NCBI GenBank assembly: GCA_947650365.1
Contig: CANTAL010000098.1
Span: 744,001 to 808,000 of the forward strand
DNA: 64,000 nucleotides
Direction of reading: 5' to 3'
Origin: Chamaelirium japonicum
Lineage: Eukaryota > Streptophyta > Magnoliopsida > Liliales > Melanthiaceae
Shown here: in pieces, positions 49,198-63,091 of the stretch
How positions within the stretch are numbered: position 1 is the stretch's first letter
How the letters are laid out: every line of letters starts with the position of its first letter
Notes under the pieces: generated by a model
The model's input: the letters and a program-made list of their open reading frames with translations, nothing else
Databases searched by the model: none
Told to the model about the DNA's origin: nothing
Position numbers and translations under genes: made by a program

Positions 49198-52100
49198 TGC
49201 GAATGAATTAGAATGTATCATATGAATGAATTCAAATGGATTGTACGAATAAATTAGAATGGATACATTCGTGCGAATGAATTAGAATGGATCAAACGAA
49301 GGAATTAGGGTGGATCTTACGAATGAATTAGAATGGATACATTTGTGCGAAAGAATTAGAACGGATTGTATGAATAAATTAGAATGGATCGTATGAATGA
49401 AATAGAATGGATCGTACGAAGGAATTAGAATGGATCGTACGAATGAATTAGAATAGATACATTCGTGCGAATGAATTAGAATGGATCATACGAATGAGTA
49501 AGAATGGATCGTACGAATGAATTAGAATAGATCGTGCGAATGAATTAGAATGGATCGTATGAATGAATTAGAATGGATCATACGAATGAATTAGAATGGA
49601 TCGTACGTATGAATTAGAATGAATCGTAGGAATGAATTATAATGGATCGTGCGAATGAATTAGAATGGATCATACGAATGAATTATAATGGATACATTCG
49701 TGCGAATGAATTAGAATGGATTGTACGAATGAGTAAGAATGGATCGTACGAATGAAATAGAATGGATCGTACGAATGAATTAGAATAGATCGTGCTAATG
49801 AATTACAATGGATCGTACGAATGAATTAGAATAGATTGTGCGAATGATGAATTAGAATGGATCGTGCGAATGAATTAGATTGGATCATGCAAATGAATTA
49901 GAATGGATCGTATAAAAGAATTAGGTTGGATACATTCGTGCGAATGAATGAGAATGGATCGTATGAATGAATTAGAATAGATCGTATGAATGAATTCGAA
50001 TGGATCGTACGAAGGAATTAGAATGGATCGTACGAATGAATTAGAATGGATACACTCGTGCGAAAGAATTAGAATGGATTGTATGAATGAATTAGAATGG
50101 ATCGTATGAATGAATTAGAATGGATCGTGCGAATGAATTAGAATGGATCGTACGAATGAATTAGAATGGATCATGCTAATGAATTAGAATGGATCGGACG
50201 AATGAATTAGAATAGATTGTGCGAATGAATTAGAATGGATCGTGCGAATGAATTAGAATGGATACATTCGTGCGAATGAATTAGAATGGATTGTTTGAAT
50301 GAATTAGAATGGATCGTATGAATGAATTAGAATTGATCGTATGAATGAATTCGAATGGATCGTACGAATGAATTAGAATAGATACATTCGTGCGAATGAA
50401 TTAGAATGGATCATACGAAGGAATTAGGGTGGATCGTACGAATGAATTAGAATGGATACATTCATGCGAAAGAATGAGAATGGATTTTATGAATGAATTA
50501 GAATGGATCGTATGAATGAATTAGAATGGATCGTGTGAATGAATTAGAATAGATACATTCGTGCAAATGAATTAGAATGGATCGTATGAACGAATTAGAA
50601 TGGATCGTATGAATGAATTCGAATGGATCGTACGAATGAATTAGAATGGAAACATTCGTGCGAATGAATTAGAATGGATCATACGAAGGAATTAGGGTGG
50701 ATCGTACGAATGAATTAGAATGGATACATTCGTGCGAAAGAATTAGAACGGATTTTATGAATGAATTAGAATGGATCGTGCGAATGAATTAGAATGGATC
50801 GTACGAATGAATTAGAATGGATCATGCTAATGAATTAGAATGGATCGTACGAATGAATTAGAATAGATTGTGCGAATGAATTAGAACGGATCGTGCGAAT
50901 GAATTAGAATGGTTACATTCGTGCGAATGAATTAGAATGGATCGTATGAATGAATTAGAATGGATCGTATGAATGAATTAGAATAGATCGTATGAATGAA
51001 TTCGAATGGATCGTACGAATGAATTAGAATAGATACATTCGTGCGAATGAATTAGAATGGATCATACAAAGGAATTAGGGTGGATCGTACAAATGAATTA
51101 GAATGGATACATTCATGCGAAAGAATTAGAATGGATTTTATGAATGAATTAGAATGGATCGTATGAATGAATTAGAATGGATCGTGCGAATGAATTAGAA
51201 TAGATCGTATGAATGAAATAGAATGGATACATTCGTGCGAATGAATTAGAATGGATCGTACGAATGAGTAAGAATGGATCGTATGAATGAAATAGAATGG
51301 ATCGTACGAATGAATTAGAATGGATCGTGCTAATGAATTAGAATGGATCGTACGAATGAATTAGAATAGACTGTGCGAATGATGAATTAGAATGGATCGT
51401 GTGAATGAATAAGATTGGATCGTGCGAATGAATTAGAATTGATCGTACAAATTAGTTAGAATCGATACATTCATGCGAATGAATTAGAATGGATCGTATG
51501 ATGAATGAGAATGGATACATTCGTGCGAATGAATTAGAATAGATCGTATGAATGAATTAGATTGGATCGTATGAATGAATTAGAATGGATCGTGCGAATG
51601 AATTAGAATGGATCGTACGAATGAATTAGAATGGATCGTACGAATGAATTAGAATGGATGCATTCGTGCGAATGAATTATAATGGATCATACGAAGGAAT
51701 TAGGGTGGATCGTATGAATGAATTAGAATGGATACATTCGTGCGAAAGAATTAGAATGGATTGTATGAATGAATTAGAATGGATCATATGAATGAATTAG
51801 AATGGATCGTATGAATAAATTAGAATGGATCGCACGAATGAATTAGAATGGATCGTACGAAGGAATTAGAAAGGATCATACGAATGAAATAGAGTGGATC
51901 GTATGAAGGAATTAGAATGGATTGTACGAAGGAATTAGAATGGATCGTACGACGGAATTAGAATGGATCTTACGAATGAATTAGAATGGATACATTCATA
52001 CAAAAGAATTAGAATGGATTAAATGAATGAATTAGAATAGATTGTACAAATGAATTAGAATGGATCGTGCGAATGAATTAGAATGGATCGTAGGAATGAA

Positions 52101-53859
52101 TTAGAATAGATTGTGCGAATGAATTAGAATGGATCGTACGAATGAATTAGAATGGATACATTCGTGCGAATGAATTAGAATGGATCGTATGAATAAATTA
52201 GATTGGATCGTATGAATGAATTAGAATAGATCGTGCGAATGAATTAGAATGGATCGTACGAATGAATAAGAATGGATCGTATGAATGAATTAGAATGGAT
52301 CGTGCGAATGAATTAGAATGGATCGTTAGAATGAATTAGAATGGATCGTATGAATGAATCAGATTAGATCGTATGAATGAATTAGAATGGATCGTACGTA
52401 TGAATTAGAATGGATACATTGATAGGAATGAATTAGAATGGATCGTACGAACGAATTAGAATGGATCATACGAATGAAATAGAATGGATTGTACGAAGTA
52501 ATTAGAATAGATCGTACGATGGAATTAGAATAGATCATACGAATGAATTAGAATAGAATGTGCGAATGAATTAGAATGGATCATGCGATTGAATTAGAAT
52601 GGATACATTCGTGCGAAAGAATTAGAATGGATTATATGAATGAATTAGAATAGATACATTCATGCGAAAGAATTAGAATAGATTGTTTGAATAAATTAGA
52701 ATGGATCGTATGAATGAATTAGAATGGATCGTGCGAATGAATTAGATTGGATCGTATGAATGAATTAGAATGGATCGTGCGAATGAATTAGAATGGATCG
52801 TACGAATGATTTAGAATTGATACATTCGTGCGAATGAATTAGAATGTATCCTACGAATGAGTAAGAATAGATCATACGAATTAGAATGGATCATACGAAT
52901 TAGAATGGATCGTGCGAATGAATGGATCGTACGAATGAGTCATACGAATTAGAATGGATCGTGCGAATGGATCATACGAATTAGAATGGATCATACGAAT
53001 TAGAATGGATCGTGCGAATGAATTAGAATGGATCGTACGAATGAGTAAGAATGGTTCGTACGAATGAAATTGAATGGATCGTACGAATAAATTAGAATGG
53101 ATCGTGGTAATGAATTAGAATGGATCGTACGAATGAATTAGAATAGATTGTGCGAATGAATTAGAATGGATCGTATGAATGAATTAGATTGGATCGTATG
53201 AATGTATTAGAATGGATCGTGCGAATGAATTAGAATAGATCGTACGAATGAATTAGAACGGATCGTATGAATGAATGAGAATGGATCGTGCGAATGAATT
53301 AGAATGGATCGTACGAATGGATTAGAATGGATACATACGACAGAATGGATCGTGCGAATGAATTAGAATGAATCGTACGAAGGAATTAGAATGAATACAT
53401 TCATGGGAATGAATTAGAATGGATCATACGAAGGAATTAGAATGGATCATACGACTGAAATAGAATGGATCGTACGAAGGAATTAGAATGGATCGTACGA
53501 AGGAATTAGAATGGATACATTCGTGCAAAAGAATTAGAATGGATTGTATGAATGAATTAGAATGGATCGTGCAAATGAATTAGAATGGATCATGCGAATG
53601 TATTAGAATCGATCGTACGAATGAATTATAATAGATTGTGCGAATGAATTAGAATGGATCGTATGAATGAATTAGAATGGATACATTCGTGCGAATGAAT
53701 TAGAATGGATCGTATGAATGAATTAGAATGGATCGTGCGAATGAATTAGAATGGATCGTACGAATGAATTAGAATAGATACATTCATGCGAATGAATGAG
53801 AATGGATCGTACGAATGAGTAAGATTGGATCGTACGAATGAAATAGAATGGATACATTC
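49198..53859 (+). repeat. Satellite block 34, forward orientation
   Basis: About 4.7 kb. A stretch of some 410 bp is repeated with a 651-bp offset (50130-50540 and 50781-51191), including the rare unit CATGCTAATG (50172 and 50823). Near 52870-53010 several units are only 19 bp, having lost GAAT. Confidence 0.95.
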
Positions 53860-54800
53860 ATACGATCCATTCTATTTCATTCCTACGATCCATTCTTACT
53901 CATTCGTACGATCCATTCTAATTCATTAGCACGAATGTATCTATTCTAATTCATTCGTACGATCTATTCTAATTCATTCGCACGATCCATTCTAATTCAT
54001 TCATACGATCCATTCTAATTCATTCGTACGATCCATTCTAATTCATTCGCACGATCCATTCTAATTCATTCGTACGATCCATTCTAATTCATTCATACGA
54101 TCCATTCGCATTCATTCACATGATCCATTCTAATTCTTCGCACCAATGTATCCATTCTAATTCATTCGTACGATCCATTTTAATTCATTCGCACGATCCA
54201 ATCTAATTCATTCGCACGATCCATTCTAATTCATTTGTACGATCCATTCTATTTCATTCGTACGATCCATTCTTACTCATTCGTACGATCCATTCTATGA
54301 ATGAATTAGAATTAGAATGGATACATTCTATTTCATTCGTACGATCCATTCTAATTCATTCGCACGAATGTATCCATTCTAATTCATTCATACGATCCAT
54401 TCTAATTCATTTATACGATCCATTCTAATTCATTCATACGATCCATTCTAATTCATTCACACGAATATATTCATTCTCACAATCCATTCTAATTCATTCG
54501 TACGATCCATTCTAATTCATTAGCACGATCCATTCTAATTCATTCGTACGATCCATTCTATTTTATTCGTACGATCCATTCTTACTAATTCGTACGATCC
54601 ATTCTAATTCATTCGCACAAATATATCCATTCTAATTCATTCATACGATCCAGTCTAATTCATTTGCACGATCCATTCTAATTGATTCATATGATCCATT
54701 CTAATTCATTCGTATGATCCATTCTAATTCATTCGCACAATCTATTCTAATTCATTCGTATGATCCATTCTATTTCATTCGTACGGTCTATTCTTACTCA
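53860..54800 (-). repeat. Satellite block 35, reverse orientation, with a short flipped scrap
   Basis: Reverse units except 54298-54324, where slightly more than one unit reads forward. The left flip matches that at 18685. The right edge TTCTTACTCAATGAATTAG matches 2146. Confidence 0.94.
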
Positions 54801-57800
54801 ATGAATTAGAATGGATCGTTCGAATGAATTAGAATGGATCGTACGAATGAATTAGAATGGATACATTCGTGTGAATGAATTCGAATGGATCATACGAATG
54901 AGTAAGAATGGATCGCACGAATGAAATAGAATGGATCGTGCTAATGAATTAGAATGGATCGTGCTAATGAATTAGAATGGATCGTACGAATGAATTAGAA
55001 TGGATTGTGCGAATGAATTAGAATTGATCGTACGAAAGAATTTGAATGGATCGTGCAAATGAATTAGAATGAATCGTACGAATGAATTAGAATGGATACA
55101 TTCGTGCGAATGAATTAGAATGGATCGTACGAATGAGTAAGAATAGATCGTACGAATGAAATAGAATGGATCGTACGAATGAATTAGAATGGTTCGTGCT
55201 AATGAACTAGAATGGATCGTACGAATGTATTAGAATGGATCATACGAAGGAATTAGGGTGGATCGTACGAATGAACTAGAATGGATCGTACGAAGGAATT
55301 AGAATGGATCGTACAAATGAATTAGAATGGATACATTCGTGCAAAAGAATTAGAATGGATTGTATGAATGAATTAGAATGGATCGTACAAATGAATTAGA
55401 TTGGATCGTGCGAATGAATTAGAATGGATCATACGAATGAATTAGAATAGATTGTGAGAATGAATTAGAATGGATCGTACGAATGAATTAGAATGGATAC
55501 ATTCGTGTGAATGAATTAGAATGGATAGTACGAATGAATTAGAATGTATCGTATGAATGAATTCGAATGGATCGTAAGAATGAATTAGAATGGATACATT
55601 CGTGCGAATGAATTAGAATGGATCATACGAAGGAATTAGGGTGGATCGTACGAATGAATTAGAATGGTTACATTCGTGCGAAAGAAGTAGAATGGATCGT
55701 ACGAATGAGTAAGAATGGATCGTACGTATGAATTAGAATGGATACATTCATGGGAATGAATTAGAATGGATCGTACGAAGGAAATATAATGGATCATGCA
55801 AATGAAATAGAATGGATCGTACGAAGGAATTAGAATGGATCGTGCGAATGAATTAGAATGGATCGTGCGAATGAATCAGAATGGATCATATGAATGAATT
55901 AGAATGGATCATGCGAATGAATTAGAATGGATCGTATGAATGAATTCGAATGGATCATATGAATGAATTAGAATGGATCATACGAAGGAATTAGGGTGGA
56001 TCATACGATTGAATTAGAATGGATACATTCGTGCGAAAGAATTACAATGGATTGTATGAATGAATTAGAATGGATCGTATGAATGAATTAGAATAGATAG
56101 TGCGAATGAATTAGAATGGATCGTACGAATGAATTAGAATGGATCGTATGAATGAATTAGAATGGATCGTGCGAATAAATTAGAATGGATCGTACAAATA
56201 AATTAGAATGGATACATTCTTGCGATTGAATTAGAATGGATCGTACGATTGAGTAAGAATGGATCGTACGAATGAAATAGAATGGATCGTACGAAAGAAT
56301 TAGAATGGATCGTACGAATGAATTAGAATGGATCGTGCTAATGAATTAGAATGGATCGTACGAATGAATTAGAATAGATTGTGCGAATGAATTAAAATGG
56401 ATCGTACGAATGAATTAGAATAGTTCATATGAATGAATTTGAATGGATCATGCGAATGAATTAGAATGGATTGTACGAATGAATTAGAATGGATACATTC
56501 GTGCGAATGAATTAGAATAGATTGTATGTATGAGTAAGAATGGATCGTAAGAATGAAATAGAATGGATCGTACGAATGAATTAGAATGGATTGTGCTAAT
56601 GAATTAGAATGGATCGTACGAATGAATTAGAATAGATTGTGCGAATGAATACATTCGTTCGATTGAATTAGAATGGATCGTACGAATGAATTAGAATGGA
56701 TCGTATGAATGAATTAGAATGGATACATTCGTGTGAATGAATTAGAATGGATCGTACGAAGGAATTAGGGTGGATCGTACGAATGAATTTGAATGGATTG
56801 TATAAATGAATTAGAATGGATCGTATGAATGAATTATAATGGATCGTGCGAATGAATTGGAATGGATCAAACGAATTAATTAGAATGGATCGTATGAATG
56901 AATTAGAATGGATCGTGCGAATGAATAAGAATGGATCGTACGAATGAATTAGAATAGAATGGATACATTCATGTGAATGAATTACAATGGATCGTACGAA
57001 TGAGTAAGAATGGATCATACGAATGAAATAGAATGGATCGTACGATTGAATTAGAATGGATCGTGCTAATGAATTAGAATGGATCGCATGAATGAATTAG
57101 AATAGATTGTGCGAATGAATTAGAATGGATCGTATGAATGAATTAGAATAGATTATGCGAATGAATTAGAATGGATCGTATGAATGAATTAGAATGGATA
57201 CATTCGTGCGAATGAATTAGAATGGATCATATTAATGAATTAGATTGGATCATATGAATGAATTAGAATGGATCGTGCGAATGAATTAGAATGGATCGTA
57301 AGAATGAATTAGAATGGATACATTCGTGCGAATGAATTAGAATGGATCGTTCGAATGAGTAAGAATGGATCGTACGAATGAAATAGAATGGATCGTACGA
57401 ATGAATTAGAATGGATCGTGCTAATGAATTAGAATGGATCAGATGATTGAATTAGAATAGATTGTGCGAATGAATTAAAATGGATCATACGAATGAATTA
57501 GAATGGATACATTTATGCGAATGAATTAGAATGGATCGCATGAATGAATTAGATTGGATCGTATGAATAAATTAGAATGGATCGTACGTATGAATTAGAA
57601 TGGATACATTCATGGGAATGAATTAGAATGGATCGTACGAAGGAATTAGAATGGATCATACGAATGAAATAGATTGGATCGTACGAAGGAATAAGAATGG
57701 ATACATTCGTGCAAAAGAATTAGAATAGATTGTATGAACGGATTAGAATGGATCGTCCAAATAAATTAGAATGGATCGTGCGAATGAATTAAAATCGATG

Positions 57801-59588
57801 TTACGAATGAATTAGAATAGATTGTGCGAATGAATTAGAATGGATCGTACGAATGAATTAGAATGGATACATTTGTGCGAATGAATTAGAATGGATCGTA
57901 TGAATGAATTAGAATGAATCGTACGAATGAATTCGAATGGATCGTGCGAATGAATTAGAATGGATCGTACGAATGAATTAGAATGGATCGTATGAATGAA
58001 TTAGAATAGATCGTGCGAATGAATTAGAATAGATCGTATGAATGAATTCGAATGGATCGTACGAATGAATTAGAATGGATACATTCGTGAGAATGAATTA
58101 GAATGGATCATACGAAGGAATTAGGGTGGATCATACGAATCAATTAGAATGGATACATTCGTGCGAAAGAATTAGAATAGATTATATGAATGAATTAGAA
58201 TGGATCGTATGAATGAATTAGAATGGATCGTGCGAATGAATTAGAATGGATCGTACGAATGAATTAGAATGGATCGTGCGAATGAATTAGAATGGATCGT
58301 ATGAATGAATTATAATGGATCGTATGAATGAATTCGAATTTGAATGAATTAGAATGGATTGTACAAATGAATTAGAATAGATCGTGCTAACGAATTAGAA
58401 TGGATCGTACAAATGAATTATAATAGATTGTGCGAATGAATTAGAATGGACCGTACGAATGAATTAGAATGGATACATTCATGCGATTGAATTAGAATGG
58501 ATCGTATGAATGAATTAGATTGGATCGTATAAATGAATTAGAATGGATCGTATGTATGAATTAGAATGGATACATTCATGGGAATGAATTAGAATGGATC
58601 GTACGAATGAATTAGAATGGATCATACGAATTAAATAGAATGGATCGTACGAAGGAATTAGAATGTACAAAGGAATTAGATTGGATCATGCAAATGAATT
58701 AGAATGGATCGTGCGAATGAATTAGAATGGATCGTATGAATGAATTCGAATTTGAATGAATTAGAATGGATTGTACGAATGAATTAGAATGGATCGTGCT
58801 AATGAATTAGAATGGATCGTACGAATGAATTAGAATAGATTGTGCGAATGAATTAGAATAGATCGTATGTATGAATTAGAATGGATACATTCGTGCAAAT
58901 GAATTAGAATGGATCATATGAATGAATTAGATTGGATCGTATAAATGAATTAGAATGGATCGTATGTATGAATTAGAATGGATACATTCATGGGAATGAA
59001 TTAGAATGGATCGTACGAAGGAATTAGAATGGATCGTACGAATGAAATAGAATGGATCGTACGAATGAATTAGAATGGATCGTGCTAATGAATTATAATG
59101 GATCATACGAATGATTTAGAATAGATTGTGCGAATGAATTAGAATGGATCGTATGAATGACTTAGAATGGATACATTCATGCGAATGAATTAGAATGGAT
59201 CGTATGAATAAATTAGATTGGATCGTATGAACGAATTAGAATGGATCATACGTTTGAATTAGAATAGATACATTCATGGGAATGAATTAGAATGGATCGT
59301 ACGATGGAATTAGAATGGATCGTACGAAGGAATTAGAATGGATCGTACGAATGAATTAGAATGGATACATTCGTGCAAAAGAATTAGAATGGATTGTATG
59401 AATGAATTAGAATGGATTGTATAAATGAATTAGAATGGATCGTGCGAATGAATTAGAATGGATCGTACGAATGGATTAGAATAGATTGTGCGAATGAATT
59501 AGAATGGATTGTACAAATAAATTAGAATGGATACATTCGTGCGAATGAATTAGAATGGATCGTAAGAATGAATTAGAATGGATCGTAC
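54801..59588 (+). repeat. Satellite block 36, forward orientation
   Basis: The longest block, about 4.8 kb. The series GAGTAAG, GAAATAG, standard, GCTAATG, standard, TAGATTGTGCG recurs at about 56245, 56525, 57000 and 57355. A ~412-bp local duplication is marked by AATTCGAATTTGAATG at 58331 and 58743. Confidence 0.95.
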
Positions 59589-62500
59589 ATACGATCCATT
59601 CTATTTCATTCGTTTGATCCATTCTTACTCATTCGTACGATCCATTCTAATTCATTCGCACGATCCACTCTAATTCATTCATACGATCCATTCTATTTTA
59701 TTCGTACGATCCATTCTTACTCATTCGTACGATCCGTTCTAATTAATTCGTACGAATGTATCCATTATAATTCATTTGTACGATCCATTCTAATTCATTC
59801 GCACGATCCATTCTAATTCATTCTTACGATCCATTCTAATTCATTCGTATGATCCATTCTAATTCATTCGCACAATCTATTCTAATTCATTCGTACGGTC
59901 CATTCTAATTCATTAGCACGATCCATTCTAATTCATTCGTACTATCCATTCTATTTCATTTGTACGGTCGATTCTTACTCATTCGTATTCATTCGCACGA
60001 ATGTATCCATTCTAATTCATTCGACCGATCCATTCTAATTCATTCGCACGATCCATTCTAATTCATTTATACGATCCATTCTAATTCATTCGCACGAATG
60101 TATCCAATCTAATTCATTCGTACGATCCATTCTAATTCATTCGCACAATCTATTCTAATTCATTTGTACGATCCATTCTAATTCATTTGCACGATCCATT
60201 CTAATTCATTCATACAATCCATCCTAATTCTTTTGCACGAATGTATCCATTCTAATTCATTCGTACGATCCATTCTAATTCATTCGTACGATCCATTCCA
60301 ATTCCTTCGTACGATCCATTCTAATTCCTTTGTACGATCCATTCTATTTCATTCGTATGATCAATTCTAATTCCTTCGTACGATCCATTCTAATTCATTC
60401 CCATGAATGTATCCATTCTAATTCCTTCGTACGATTCATTCTAATTCATTCGTACGATCCATTCTTTCGTATGTATCCATTCTAGTTCATTCGTACGATC
60501 CATTCTAATTCATTCGCACGATCCATTCTAATTCATTCATACAATCCATTCTAATTCATTCATACGATCTATTCTAATTCAGTCGCACTATCCATTCTAA
60601 TTCATTCATACAATCCATTCTAATTCATTCGTACGATCCATTCTAATACATTCGCACAATCAATCCTAATTCATTTGTACGATCCATTCTAATTCATTAG
60701 CACGATCTATTCTAATTCATTCATACGATCCATTCTATTTCATTCGTACGATCCATTCTCACTCATTCGTACGATCCATTCTAATTCATTCGCATGATCC
60801 GTTATAATTCATTCATACGATCCATTCTATTTCATTCGTACGATCCATTCTTACTCATTCGTACGATCCATTCTAATTCATTCGCACGAATGTATCCATT
60901 CTAATTCATTCGTACGATCCATTCTAATTCATTCGCACGATCCATTCTTATTCATTTGTACGATCCATTCTAATTCATTCGTACGATCCATTCTAATTCA
61001 TTCGTACCATCCATTTTAATTCATTCGCACGAATATATCATTTTAATTCATTTGTATGATCCATTCTTTCGCACACTCATACGTACGATCCATTCGAATT
61101 CATTCGTACGATCCATTCTGATTCTAATTCATACGATCCATTCTAATTCTTTCGCACGAATGTATCCATTCTAATTCATTCGTACGATCTATTCTAATTC
61201 ATTCATACAATCCATTCTAATTTATTCATACAATCCATTCTAATTCTTTTGCACGAATGTATCCATTCTAATTCATTCGTACGATCCATTCTAATTCCTT
61301 CGTACGATCCATTCTAACTCCTTCGTATGATCCATTCTATTTTATTCGTATGATCTATTCTAATTCCTTCGTACGATCCATTCTAATTAATTCCCATAAA
61401 TGTATCCATTCTAATTCATACATACGATCCATTCAAATTCATTTATACGATCCAATCTAATTCATTCATACGATCCATTTTAATTCATTCGCACAAATAT
61501 ATCCATTTTAATTCATTCGTACGATCTATTCTAATTCATTCACACAATCTATTCTAATTCATTCGTACGATCCATTCTAATTCATTAGCACGATCCATTC
61601 TCATTCATTCGTACGATCCATTCTATTTCATTCGTATGATCCATTCTTACTCATTCGTATGATCCATTCTAATTCATTCGCACGAATGTATCCATTCTAA
61701 TTCATTCGTACGATCCATTCTAATTTATTCGCACGATCCATTCTAATTCATTTATACGATCGATTCTAATTCATTTGTACGATCCATTCTAATTCATTCG
61801 CACGATCCATTCTAATTCATTCATACGATCTATTCTAATTCATTCATACAATCCATTCTAATTCTTTCGGACGAATGTATCCATTCTAATTCATTCGTAC
61901 GATCCATTCTAATTCCTTCGTACGATCCATTCTAATTCCTTCCTACGATCCATTCTATTTCATTCGTATGATCCATTCTAATTCCTTCGTACGATCCATT
62001 CTAATTCATTCCCTTGAATGTATCCATTATAATTCATACGTACGATCCATTCTAACTCATTCATACGATCCAATCTAATTCATTCATACGATCCATTCTA
62101 ATTCATTCGCACGAATGTATCCATTCTAATTCATTCATACGATCCATTCTAATTCATTCGCACAATCTATTCTAATTCATTCGTACGATCCATTCTAATT
62201 CATTGGCACGATCCATTCTAATTCATTCGTACGATCCATTCTAATTCATTCGCACGATCCATTCTAATTCATTCGTATGATCCATTCTAATTCATTCATT
62301 CGATCTATTCTAATTCATTCTTATTCATTCGCTTGATCTATTCTTATCCATGCGTATGATCCATTCAATCTAGTTCATTCGCACGATCCAATCTAATTCA
62401 TACGCACGATCCATTCTAATTCATTCGTACGATCCATTCTATTTCATTCGTAAGATCCATTCTTACTCATTCGTACGATCCATTCTAATTCATTCGCACG

Positions 62501-63091
62501 AATGTATCCTCATTCGCACGATCCATTCTAATTCATTTGCACGATCTATTCTAATTCATTCATACAATTCATTCTAATTCTTTTGCACGAATATATCCAT
62601 TCTAATTCATTCGTACGATCCATTCTTATTCCTTCGTACGATCCATTCTAATTGCTTCGTACGATCCAATCTAATTCCTTTGTACGATCCATTCTATTTC
62701 ATTCGTATGATCCATTCTAATTCCTTCGTACGATCCATTCTAATTCATTCGACGATCCATTCTAATTCATTCATACAATCCATTCTAATTCTTTCGCACG
62801 AATGTATCCATTCTAATTCATTCGTACGATCCACCCTAATTCCTTCGTATGATCCATTCTAATTCATTCGCATGAATGTTTCCATTCTAATTCATTCGTA
62901 CGATCCATTCGAATTCATTCATACGATCCATTCTAATTCATTCATACGATCCATTCTAATTCATTCGCTGGAATGTATCTATTCTAATTCATTCATACGA
63001 TCCATTCTTATTCATTTGCACAATCTATTCTAATTCATTCGTACTATCCATTCTAATTCATTCGCACGATCCATTCTAATTCATTTGCACG
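59589..63091 (-). repeat. Satellite block 37, reverse orientation
   Basis: About 3.5 kb. Opens with TTCTATTTC and TTCTTACTC, as block 27 does. Shortened units lie near 60460 and 61070, and a scrambled patch at 62300-62370. Confidence 0.95.
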
